Both the position numbers and the translations under genes were made by a program. The notes under the pieces are model-generated. The model saw only the letters and a list, made by a program, of their open reading frames with translations, was not told the DNA's origin and made no database searches. Positions 9,351 through 18,397 of a DNA stretch of 22,500 nucleotides are shown here, one piece after another. Origin of the DNA: Chrysomallon squamiferum (Eukaryota; Mollusca; Gastropoda; Neomphalida; Peltospiridae); assembly GCA_012295275.1 (NCBI GenBank), contig CM022666.1, positions 14,153,106-14,175,605 on the forward strand, in the 5' to 3' direction. The first letter of the stretch is position 1. The number at the start of each line of letters is the position of its first letter.

Positions 9351-10380
9351 CTAAAAACTTGTAATTTCGTCTTCATGCGCGCACTCAACGTCTGGCACAG
9401 GCAGTTCGCAAACACTCACTCCATCCTCGTCCGTCCTGTCCCCCACGTCCCCGGGGCTGATACCCTCCCGGGGGTCCTGGTCGTGAAAACCCGACTCTGC
9501 GCTTTCTTCGTCAGAGTCTGCGTGTCCCAAACAGTACTGAACGTTACAGTCCTCCCTCAACTCCTCAATGTCATTCCCTATCTCCACGTCTATGATCAGG
9601 GCGTCGCCCGTCCCAGAAGGGACGGAACTTTGCCCGTGGAGGGTCAAGGCCTCGATCATTTCACTGGCGCTCTCCAGGTTCTCGTTTTCGTCGATCTCCT
9701 CTTCGATGTCGCCGATCTCGGAATCCAAGAAGTTCTCCTCGAACGAGCACTCCTCGTAGTTCTGCTCCTCGTCCTCGGAAATCGCTCCCAGTTTAGGAGC
9801 CGAGTTGGACTTGTTCGAGTCCGGCTTGAAGTTGTTCGCCGTGCTCAGCATCACTTTCCTCATGGGCAGAACGGACCCCGCCCTCGGCAGCGAGTTCGTG
9901 CGGAGCAGGATGAACCTCGAGTTCTGTTTGCGCAACTTTTCGCGCTGAAATTCCTTCAGTGCAAACGACAGTTTCTCCTGCAGCTGTAGCACCATCGCTT
10001 TGGCTTTCGCCTCGGTCTTGCACAGAACAGCGTGGCACCGTAACTCCATTTTCATCTTCTTGCCCTGGTGGCGGTACACCCACACGAAAACCTTTGGGGT
10101 ACTTGGGATGGGCGATGCAGTAGGAAATTCTGTGGGATCGGTATTCGGTGAGGCCCTGTTCCTTCGTGTGGGCCTGGAGTCCCGATCCCGTGATCACCAG
10201 CTTCATGTCGAGGCCCGGGTGGGAGCTGCGCATGTAGTTGTTCCAAATGATTCCCACGGGTTTGTCGACGCAGCCGTCGCCTTTCATCATTGCCGTCTGA
10301 ACGTTGCCCAAATACCGGACTTTGTAAGACGGATCCTCGTCACTAATCGGAAGCTTTCGCTTCCACCCGAACAAGCTCAT
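9351..10380 (-). CDS. FAM43: FAM43A/B-like PTB/PID-domain protein (one frameshift)
   Basis: The corrected protein is 342 aa, close to human FAM43B and shorter than FAM43A. Residues about 1-96 (10380-10093) read MSLFGWKRKLPISDEDPSYK onward and contain YLGN, GDGC and an HPKYPK segment. After a one-base shift the frame continues VFVWVYRHQGKK, RCHAVLC and a long helix (about 98-150), which completes a PTB/PID fold. SNSAPKLGAISEDEE follows, which is the FAM43 signature. The C-terminal 150 residues are very acidic and end in EDEITSF with a TAG stop. The family is intronless in vertebrates, and this copy shows no intron either. The coding sequence is much richer in GC than its flanks, which argues for selection on the reading frame. 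The precise function of FAM43 proteins is poorly known; the PTB fold suggests peptide or phosphoinositide binding. The start is chosen at the ATG 10 residues before the conserved block. Family assignment is firm; A versus B cannot be decided. Confidence 0.9.
10091..10099 (-). other. FAM43: Single-base frameshift in the FAM43 coding sequence
   Basis: On the minus strand the run CCCCAAAGG joins the two halves of the PTB domain. As written, the first frame goes HPKYPKGFRVGVP and soon loses all similarity. Removing one base anywhere in this run gives HPKYPKVFVWVYRH, matching the family pattern PKVFxWVYRH. Because removal of a C, A or G all restore the same peptide, the exact position is not defined. 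A base-calling error in adjacent homopolymers is the simplest explanation. A real inactivating mutation is possible but unlikely, since both halves look intact. Confidence 0.85.
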
Positions 10381-10835
10381 GTTTCAACAGTTTCGGCGAA
10401 CAAAACCACCGATCAACGAGAAGTAAATAAATAAATAAATAAACAAACAAACAAACGAATGAATGAATGAACGTAAAGCTTCCACAAATTACTGAATTTT
10501 TCACTAATCGAACGGTCCTGTCAAAAAAAAAAAAAAAAAGATTTTCACAAGCTGAGTGAGGTTAATGTTTATCTCATGACGTCTTTTTTTTTTTTTTTTT
10601 TTCCCTCCACCGATCGGCAGTCGTTTGACTGTTCCCAGTTACCTGAGCACGCTGGCGTCCTTTGTTGAAACCAATCGAATCGCTTACCTTTTGATAACGA
10701 CGAATTATTTCCCTGTTAAAACACACACAACCGTTGATGTTGAAAGAAAGTTCCGAACTACACAGTTTCAGCCATTACTAGAGATAACCGTACGAGCAGG
10801 CGACATCTTGCTGTCTGTCGCAAATACCTGTCGAC
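10381..10835 (-). other. Presumed FAM43 5' UTR with simple repeats
   Basis: The interval between the ATG and the promoter-like cluster holds a compound (AAAT)n(AAAC)n(AATG)n tract at about 10422-10471, an A17 run near 10522-10538 and a T-run near 10585-10602. No convincing splice acceptor sits just before the ATG. The plus-strand open frame at 10625-10879 shows no recognisable domain, and I do not call it a gene. Confidence 0.35.
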
Positions 10836-10901
10836 TAAATATAGATCGTGAGGAGTATTTATTCACCTGTGACACGTGACCAGGTCACGGCTTCCGATTG
10901 G
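10836..10901 (-). promoter_or_regulatory. Putative FAM43 promoter elements
   Basis: Read on the minus strand toward FAM43, there is a CCAAT box (ATTGG on plus, 10897-10901), then a perfect 13-bp palindrome GTGACCAGGTCAC (10876-10888) overlapping an E-box CACGTG (10873-10878), then a TATA-like TATATTTA (10836-10843). The order and spacing suit an RNA polymerase II core promoter. A start near 10805 would give a 5' UTR of about 425 nt. This is inference from motif spacing only. Confidence 0.35.
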
Positions 10902-11285
10902 CCAGCGGTCTCGCGACCTTACACGGAAGCTCTTTAGATGTTAATGGCTGGACAAAAGCGAGCGACATTCCAGAGAAAAATGTGTCCCACTTAATTTCGC
11001 TAACAATTAAAAACGTTTGCACAGTTATAACGGTGTGAAAGGGAAATGATATAGCGTCTGGGTATGGGATGGTGGAAACGTAGAAAAAGAAAAGAAAAGA
11101 GTAATATATAACAGATTAGTTAACTTTTTTTGTTGTCGTTAAACTGGAAAGTAAAACGTAATCCCTATTACTCAGTTATTATTCAACAATTTTATTACTC
11201 ATAACCTTTATTTAGACCCATTTTTATTTTCTGTTTATATGATATACTGATCATTATTATATCATGTCTATTTATATACCTAATC
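10902..11285. other. Upstream flank of FAM43
   Basis: Changes from GC-balanced near the promoter to AT-rich. No gene is seen. Confidence 0.4.
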
Positions 11286-11771
11286 TTTGTTTGTTTGTTT
11301 GTTTGTTTGTTTGTTTCTTTCTTTCTCTATTTCTGCATTTGTTCAATTGTTTGTTTATTTATTTTGCTCTGTTTTAAATATATTTTAAATTTGTTAATGA
11401 ATGGATGTGGGTATATTTTATTTCACAGTATTTTATTCCACTTTTTAAAATTTTATTTTGCTGTATCTTTTTATGTTTTTCATTATGTGAAGTTTTATTT
11501 TTTATATATATTATTTAACTGAATTTTTATTAATGTCATTTTATTATGTAACATTTTGTTTTAATTTTCTTGTTTTATTTTAAATATGTCTTTTCTGGAT
11601 TTTATTTTTTATTTATTTTATTTTTATTTTATTCAGTTCTATTCAGCTTTAATACAGTTTACTTCATTTTATTACCTAATATTTGACTCATCTTATCTTC
11701 TTTATCTTTTTTTTTTAATGATTTATTACTTTCAGGCATTTATTCTTCTTTTATTTTTTTCCTTTTAAATT
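11286..11771. repeat. (TTTG)n and long T-rich low-complexity tract
   Basis: (TTTG)n at about 11287-11316 followed by about 450 bp dominated by TTTTATT phrases. Plus-strand frames here are Phe/Leu/Tyr-rich artefacts. Confidence 0.75.
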
Positions 11772-11774
11772 CAG

Positions 11775-11847
11775 CTCTGACCAATGGATGAAGGTTCTGA
11801 CAGAGTCAAGCCTGCACAAGGAAAAGAAAAAATATCAAAGTAAATAA
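11775..11847 (+). CDS. Candidate terminal exon of an unknown plus-strand gene
   Basis: A long pyrimidine-rich tract ends in AAATTCAG (CAG 11772-11774), and one frame then reads SDQWMKVLTESSLHKEKK followed by KYQSK and TAA (11845-11847). AATAAA overlaps the stop. The composition is protein-like and unlike the surrounding T-rich DNA. No upstream exon is recognised, so this is tentative and could be chance. Confidence 0.2.
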
Positions 11848-12168
11848 ATGACAGCATCAGTAAATATTTACATATTTATTAAACAACTCCGCGGTGACAG
11901 ACATACGTAAAAAAAAGTCTACAGTGACTCATCAATAGAGTGAATAATACTGCGATTCATATAAGGAAATGATTTAAAAGTAAACACCCAAACAAAAAAA
12001 AAAATAATAAAAGCTTAACTGATACGAATTACTTAACAGTTATTAGGTAAAAATATTATTATATTCTAGGCAGTATGGTTTTAATATATTCAGTATGAAA
12101 TCGTAATCAAGATAATACTGATATAATATGTTCAAATATATATGATCATACAGTGTCATTATAAAGTT

Positions 12169-12171
<3 letters not shown>
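11848..12171. other. AT-rich intergenic sequence
   Basis: Nothing beyond short A-runs is seen. Confidence 0.5.

Positions 12172-12245
<74 letters not shown>
12172..12245. repeat. (GA)n microsatellite
   Basis: About 36 uninterrupted GA units. Confidence 0.95.
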
Positions 12246-12246
<1 letters not shown>

Positions 12247-12591
12247 GTCATATGCAATGAAACACATAATGTGAAATAATTAATGTTATTTGCATAGCCA
12301 GAGGAACCCACACGTAATATTATTAATGAAATCAGGAAATTTTATTCTGTAATCGAGTCAAGATAAAACAGCTGGGAACAAACCTGACTGTGATTGGAAA
12401 TGATTAGTTCCCCTCGAGCTAAAAAAATAACAAGCAAAGGTCTCTGAAATAGTCTTGATGCTTTGAAAATATTGAATCACCAGGCGGACGACTGATAAAT
12501 AACCTGTTTCACATAGCGAGTTGCAGTCTTCACATCTGTAACAGCTGGTTTGTCAAGTCTGTGCGCACTTCACTTGGCTTCCCTTTGCGTG

Positions 12592-12592
<1 letters not shown>
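12246..12592. other. Unique sequence between (GA)n and (TC)n tracts
   Basis: Non-repetitive, no open frame of note. It is flanked by inverted-orientation GA and TC tracts. Confidence 0.4.
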
Positions 12593-12665
<73 letters not shown>

Positions 12666-12744
12666 GATTTTTGTCTCTACACACTCACACAATAATAATA
12701 ATAATATAATAACCTATATATAATAACAAAATAATTAATAATAA

Positions 12745-12788
<44 letters not shown>

Positions 12789-12795
12789 TGATGAT
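12593..12795. repeat. (TC)n followed by (AAT)n
   Basis: (TC)n at 12593-12662, then an interrupted (AAT)n at about 12691-12785 ending in GATGAT. Confidence 0.95.
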
Positions 12796-12826
12796 GACGA
12801 TGTTAGTTTAAAAGTTTATCACCTAA

Positions 12827-12844
12827 CTGTTGCCATGGCAACAG
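12827..12844. promoter_or_regulatory. Perfect RFX X-box palindrome
   Basis: CTGTTGCCATGGCAACAG is a perfect 18-bp palindrome whose core GTTGCCATGGCAAC is the ideal two-half-site RFX binding sequence. RFX factors control ciliary genes in animals. No promoter or gene is recognised within reach on either strand, so it may be distal or belong to a gene outside the window. Confidence 0.5.
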
Positions 12845-13185
12845 ATAAAAAAAAAAATGTCACCCAGTCTAATTAAAATATATCGACAGTCTTGTTAGGT
12901 AGGTACGTAAGTTTTGTGTACGTCGTGGCATGGAAAGATTTTAATTACAGCTGTATTAAGATGAAATCTACGTGGCTGTTGTTGTAATTTCAGTCAGAAT
13001 TTCTGTACAGATTAAACCTTTCGATTTTTCTATTGAACGAAATTAATTAAAGGTACTATACGTATGGTTGAAGTACAATATTTAATTTGAAGGATGTTGC
13101 AAATATATATGTTTGCAGTACATGTATAGAGTATGATATAATATGACATATATCATTGTATGGTATGGTATGATATAGTATGTCT
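12845..13185. other. Unique AT-rich sequence
   Basis: No gene seen downstream of the X-box palindrome. Confidence 0.4.
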
Positions 13186-13255
13186 GTCTGACTGTCTCTC
13201 TGTCTGTCTGTCTCTCTCTCTCTCTGTCTCTTCTCTCTCTCTCTCTCTCTCTGAT
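13186..13255. repeat. (TCTG)n/(TC)n microsatellite
   Basis: Interrupted TCTG and TC units. Confidence 0.9.
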
Positions 13256-13600
13256 ATAATGAACTATGATGAGGATTTCTTTTCAGCTCTGAAAACTAGT
13301 ATATAAATATAATATTTCGTGGTAGGAAGACATATTCTGAAATTCATTTTCAGTTACATCGTCATTTACTTAACAGATAATATCAGAATCTGTTATAATG
13401 TTGTGAAAGCGTTATTCATTTTATAGTCTTTATTTATTTATTTACCTATGCTAAATGTACGCCATCTTGTAGACAATAATGTCATGATTTTTTCCTTTAT
13501 GTTTGTTTATTCATTTGCTTACAGAAATTTTTGTTTTATGATCTTACTAATCTGCTTAAATGTAGTTCAATTCAGGACGTCACTGTAATTAACGATATAT
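13256..13600. other. AT-rich intergenic sequence
   Basis: No feature is supported. Confidence 0.5.
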
Positions 13601-13603
13601 ATA

Positions 13604-13659
13604 TGTGTTTGTGTATGTATGTATGTATGTATGTATGTATGTTTGTATGTATGTATGTA

Positions 13660-13697
<38 letters not shown>
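13604..13697. repeat. (TATG)n(AT)n microsatellite
   Basis: TATG tetramers to about 13660 and (AT)n to 13697. Confidence 0.95.
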
Positions 13698-13698
<1 letters not shown>

Positions 13699-14118
13699 TT
13701 ACTGCCGTCTTTCATATTAAAAGAGCAACCCATCTTTAACTGTGTTATTTAATATTAACAAAAATAATCAGCAGAAAACACCTGATGATCAAAAAGAAAA
13801 TTTCAGATAGAAAATTGATTAAATGTCTTGTGATTAGATTGGAAGATTAAGTTAAAAAGACGAGGTGTGTTTTATATTACGTACGCATATAATAACAGAA
13901 ATATGTAGTAGTTTTGTACGATCTTATCGAAATGTGATCACGGATAAATGTGATACCTGTTGGCGATTCACAAATGCAGTCAGGTATTGAGGGGCACCAT
14001 CAATAACTTTCTCCGACAGGTGGCGGTGATTAAGTGCTCAGTTAGGGAAGTAAGAATAAGCGGAACATGTTCATAGTCTGTACTATCCTTGGCGTATATC
14101 TGCAATCTGCACTGCTAA
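13698..14118. other. Unique sequence
   Basis: The right half (13930-14110) is non-repetitive and GC-richer, with an E-box CAGGTG and a p53-half-site-like GAACATGTTC (14063-14072). No gene is seen. Confidence 0.4.
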
Positions 14119-14119
14119 A

Positions 14120-14162
<43 letters not shown>

Positions 14163-14212
14163 ACACACATACATACACACACACACACACACACGCACAC
14201 GCGCGCGCGTAT
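14119..14212. repeat. (CA)n ending in (CG)n
   Basis: Interrupted CA dinucleotides that pass into CACGCGCGCG, a classic Z-DNA-prone pattern. Confidence 0.9.
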
Positions 14213-14346
14213 TTCTTACACTTCCATAGATTAAAAAGTACGTATCACAACGTTTGATAAATAATTTGTGAGGTCCTGGCTAGAACGTGAAATAGGAAAC
14301 AGAAAACAGATAGGACTTATCTGCGACCATTAACGACTGGGGCCTG

Positions 14347-14350
<4 letters not shown>

Positions 14351-14402
<52 letters not shown>
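14351..14402. repeat. (TC)n microsatellite
   Basis: About 26 TC units. Confidence 0.95.
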
Positions 14403-14405
<3 letters not shown>

Positions 14406-15118
14406 ATACACACATAGATTATGTGCATACTGACAGACATTATGGCAATAAAGACAATATAAATCACAGAAAATATCATTTATCGTGGTTTACAAGACAA
14501 GAGTAACTCTGTTATATCAATTGTCATAAATCGATTACTTCCGACAGGCAAAACAAAAAACATCACAGGGCACAAAAAAACCAGTTCACCTGAACTCTAA
14601 TTCTCTGGCAGACAGTGACAGATAACAGACTGACAGCTACACAGACGAGCGGAAACCTCAATAATAGAAGTATTCAGAATGTTGACACTGTCAGACATGG
14701 GACACAGAATACAAATCATAATGCCACAAATATGACAGCTTTCTCGACGCTTAGATTTTTATGACGAAATCGTCACATTTCGACATCCTTTCACTTCTCA
14801 CAACAAAAGTGACGAAGACAAGGCCAGAGGGATTGAGGGGGGGGGGGTAGGGGAAGTGGGTGAGTGGCTTTGACAGCGGAGGAGGTGTTGGAGGGGTCAG
14901 ACTGCAGTGTAATTGCAATGTCTATTCCAGCACGTCACCGAGTGAACGAACTGTTGTTTAAATGATGATTGATACACGAGTATTGATATTAATAATAAAT
15001 GTCACAGTGATTATAGTTTATGGTTGCTGTGAAGAGCTTTGTGAGTGCGAGAGTCTCTGGCCATTTTTGTTTTTTCAAACACCTATAGTTTTCAAATAGC
15101 GTTTTGTAGACGTATGTG
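14403..15118. other. Unique sequence with an inverted AGTTCA repeat and a G-rich tract
   Basis: No gene is supported. AGTTCAccTGAACT lies at 14583-14596 and the quadruplex-like tract at 14837-14860. Confidence 0.4.
14837..14860 (+). other. G-rich quadruplex-like motif
   Basis: G11, TA, GGGG, AAGT, GGG in succession. The long G-run can supply two tetrad runs, giving four in total with short loops. Confidence 0.5.
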
Positions 15119-15350
15119 TGCCATACTGATATATATATATATATATATATATAACATATTACATATAGCATACTGACATGTCAAACACATGTACCACGCT
15201 GATATGTCACATATACCACACTAACATACTAGAAATATACTACTGTGATATTTCGGATGTATACCACACTCATATGTTACACACATAAAACACACTGATA
15301 TGTTACAGACGTATATCTCACTGATATGTTACAGATACATATTATGAAGA
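15119..15350. repeat. Diverged minisatellite with 22-28-bp units
   Basis: About seven units of the type ACCACACTGATATGTTACA followed by a variable ATAT-type end, for example starting near 15192, 15214, 15238, 15262, 15286 and 15314. The first unit encloses an (AT)n run at 15129-15153. Length variation and drift suggest an old, decaying array. Confidence 0.65.
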
Positions 15351-15478
15351 TATATATCACTGAGACATCTACCACCAAAATACATGCTCACAACTGATTC
15401 AGAATCCTCAACCGAAATTGTTTGTTTGGGTTTTATGTCTTTGCTTTTCAAAATCATTTTCATCATTATTTTCATTAT

Positions 15479-15510
15479 TGTTGTTGTTGTTCTTTGTTTA
15501 TTTATTTGTT

Positions 15511-15546
<36 letters not shown>

Positions 15547-15730
15547 TTATTTATTTAATAATTTGATTATTTTATTTATTTATTTATTTGTTTTTATTTA
15601 TTTATTTACTTATTTATATGTTTATTTATTTATTTATTTATATTTATTTATTTACTTATTTATATATTTATTTATTTATTTACTTGTTTATTTATATTTA
15701 TTTTTTTATTTTTTTATTTTTCTTTATTTT
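15479..15730. repeat. Long (TTTA)n tract
   Basis: TTTATTTA units with occasional G or C, about 250 bp, preceded by TTG triplets. Frames rich in Ile/Tyr/Leu/Phe here are artefacts. Confidence 0.95.
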
Positions 15731-15746
15731 GTAAAGTTCACTGCAG

Positions 15747-15791
15747 GATTTGGCTTATGCAATGTGTCATCAAGAATTTCGCAGGTCACAG
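15747..15791 (+). other. Candidate 45-nt exon
   Basis: The T-rich (TTTA)n tract ends in TTCACTGCAG, a good acceptor, and 45 nt later CACAG|GTAAAA is a good donor. The 15-codon insert (GFGLCNVSSRISQVT-like) is open. A pyrimidine-rich microsatellite can mimic an acceptor tract, so confidence is low. Confidence 0.15.
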
Positions 15792-16163
15792 GTAAAACTA
15801 AAAAATAGCAGTTACTGCACCACTTTCTTTTTATGTCAGCCATTTCCTTATAACCCTGCTTGACACTTTAAACCTTAATTTATAACTGTTATGTATATGA
15901 GACATTAACATACACTTTTTTTTTTTAGCTTTTTTTTAAAGTGCAGTATTCTAAGAATGCTAATTTAATTCTATGCATTTTCAGACTGTCATGGTTATTA
16001 TATTAAATCATTTCTGCTTTTGAAATAATTCATGTAAAGTTTTATTTTGTTCTGTTAAAATTACAGATATATTGCTTGTACTGGTTAAAGAAAAAAAGAG
16101 ATAAAATATAAAATGCACATGTAAATAATAAATTAATGTTGTTTTGTTTGTTTCTTATTTTCA
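15792..16163. other. AT-rich intergenic sequence
   Basis: Nothing recognisable beyond T- and A-runs. Confidence 0.5.
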
Positions 16164-16165
16164 GA

Positions 16166-16184
16166 ATTATTATTATTATTATTA

Positions 16185-16219
<35 letters not shown>

Positions 16220-16375
16220 GTTGTTGTTGTTGTTGTTGCTGTTGTTATTATTGCTCTTATTATTACTATTACTATTATTACGATTATTATTATTATTATT
16301 TGTTCCTGCTACTTCTATTATTACTATTAACTACTTTTATTTATTATTGTTATTAACTACTATTAAGACAGTTAC

Positions 16376-16411
<36 letters not shown>
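16166..16411. repeat. (ATT)n/(GTT)n compound repeat
   Basis: ATT triplets, a GTT block at about 16219-16245, degenerate TTA/CTA triplets, and a second pure ATT run at about 16376-16410. Confidence 0.95.
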
Positions 16412-16583
16412 GAAATGTATTAATTTTATAAGAGAAAAGACTTGCTATTTAATGAACTGAAGGTAAATATAAAACTCAAGACAATTGAAGTAAACTCAGT
16501 GTACTTAAGAAAGAGCAAAAAAAACATGTATGTGGTAGATAACTCTTCAGTACTCTCATTGCTTGTTTCCTGTTCCAACCCAG

Positions 16584-16595
16584 CACCCATAACTG
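16584..16595 (+). other. Candidate 12-nt microexon
   Basis: TTGCTTGTTTCCTGTTCCAACCCAG is a strong acceptor, followed after only 12 nt (CACCCATAACTG) by the consensus donor GTAAGTG. It could be a microexon of a plus-strand gene or a coincidence. Confidence 0.12.
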
Positions 16596-16682
16596 GTAAG
16601 TGTAAATCAGACAATAGCAAATTAAAATGTGAACTGATTTTAAATAAATATTTCTTCATGTGATGCATATGAGTGTCTGTGC

Positions 16683-16686
<4 letters not shown>

Positions 16687-16749
<63 letters not shown>
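16687..16749. repeat. (AT)n then (GA)n
   Basis: (AT)n at 16687-16717 and (GA)n at about 16723-16749. Confidence 0.95.
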
Positions 16750-18086
16750 TCACATACAATACTGAATCTAAAATCAGATCAGATATAACCTCCTATTTAA
16801 GCCTTTAAGTACTACTGTATTTTCACTTCACTAATTGGATAAGAACTATTGATCTGTACAAAATTATTAGTCAGTGTTTCCTGTCTTCAGTAAACTGCTT
16901 TTAAAATAATAGAGAGAGAATAATCCCACTGAATACTTCCTCTCAATCAGTGAAAATGAAAAAGAATTAATTAATAAACACTATGTGTCGTCATGTTCCA
17001 ACATTACTGAAAACATCTGAGAAAAATAAATGATAAAAATTTCTGTATTGTTCTGTGAAAGAGTCCAGGTTTGCTAATTCAACAGTCAATGAAATATGAC
17101 AAACTGAGACAGTGAAGAATTTCTGTATTACTATGTTTTGCCGAAGTTCTAGCTGAAATGGTTAAGTCAGAAGTCTGTCGTCACATAGGAACAAGGATCA
17201 TTTCTGGGGACTATCTTATAACCAGAGCTCATTACCTCTCATCAGTAACATACTAACATTTTAACTTAACACAGGTTAAACAGTTTTGTTTTTTAAATAG
17301 TTCTTCATGCTGGTAATGAAAGAAAATATTAACCATCAGATGACAGTCTAATATAATAACCTAACAACTGTTTTGAACAGATTTCCCATGTTTTTTTTGT
17401 TTGTTTTTTTAAGCAGAAGTCAGGTTCCTGAATTTCTGGCTGCTATGGAATTTTTCAATGATGCAAAAGTTTCTACTATGGGACCCTAACAATTTAATTT
17501 TACAAATAAATATGAAAAAAGAAGAATAAAGTCAATTTTTAACCTTCATCAGTTTATAATTTTGTGTTTCTTAAGCATGATAATTAAAGTCAAACTTAAC
17601 GACTGAAGTGATCAAAATAACCTGAAGTCTCAAATCATTCTGTGTTTAGCCTGTTTCAGTGTTCAGTTTTACTAGTGGTATATAACAAAGATATGTTGTT
17701 GAACAGCATATAAAAACAATTTGAGAGTTTCAGCAGCAGTTTCTGGGTATTCAGGTTAATCCAAAACCTTTTCAGATTATTTTCTTTATTTTTTAACTTG
17801 TAGTTGGTTGAAATGTCCTTAGCTGATACTTTTCTCTCAAAGACAGGTCTTGAATGTTTGGGAATAAAAAAAAACATGGATCTTTATAATAATATTAATA
17901 TTTTAAGTAACTGAAAAAGTCCAGAATTTGTTTTTTTTAAAATAAAGAAAAAAGAAATAATAATGAAAACATAGAATATAAAGATAGTAAAAATAAAAAT
18001 ATCACTGTTAACCCCAATTTTTTGAAAATCAAGAAATAAGAACAACAGTAAAACATTAATTATTTCCTCCATAACAGAATTATAGG
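16750..18086. other. AT-rich intergenic sequence, no gene seen
   Basis: Over 1.3 kb without long open frames of credible composition, long microsatellites or mobile-element signatures. It lies beyond the 3' end of the AUNIP-like gene. Confidence 0.5.
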
Positions 18087-18092
18087 TTTATT
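18087..18092 (-). terminator. Candidate polyadenylation signal of the AUNIP-like gene
   Basis: AATAAA on the minus strand (TTTATT on plus), about 306 nt past the TGA at 18398. It is a consensus hexamer, but chance matches are common in DNA this rich in A and T. Confidence 0.25.
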
Positions 18093-18397
18093 TTTCTAAT
18101 CTACATGAAAACATTACTCCCATTTTTTCACCATCATAATAAACACAGTTTTCAAGATGCTGAAATATTTGGTACAATCCTGAGTTGGAAACCTTACAGA
18201 CACTGACATTTTTATCAATTTTATATGAATAATGTTTAAAAATAAATAAACCTTCAGAATCTCTACTCTGTGATTAGGAATCATTTTCATCATCTAAACT
18301 CACTGTAGACAGTTTGATGTGGAATCATTTTAATTTTTTGTACAAGACAAATTTTTATCCACTATTAATTTATAAAACAAAATAAATGGAAAATTTT
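18093..18397 (-). other. Presumed 3' UTR of the AUNIP-like gene
   Basis: AT-rich sequence between the TGA and the candidate AATAAA at 18087-18092. Confidence 0.3.

Noticed and set aside
9375-9989. 204-codon plus-strand open frame
   Set aside because: It is antisense to the GC-rich FAM43 coding sequence, which explains the lack of stops.
10000-10434. 144-codon plus-strand open frame
   Set aside because: It is antisense to the N-terminal half of FAM43 and shows no family features.
10625-10879. 84-codon plus-strand open frame
   Set aside because: No domain or motif; it overlaps the FAM43 5' UTR and promoter-like region.
14063-14072. p53-type site GAACATGTTC
   Set aside because: Only one half-site is present and there is no second one nearby.
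15422-15808. 128-codon hydrophobic, membrane-like frame
   Set aside because: It is almost entirely (TTTA)n; the apparent membrane protein is a repeat artefact.
16136-16460. Ile/Val or Tyr or Leu homopolymer frames
   Set aside because: They are the three frames of an ATT/GTT triplet repeat.
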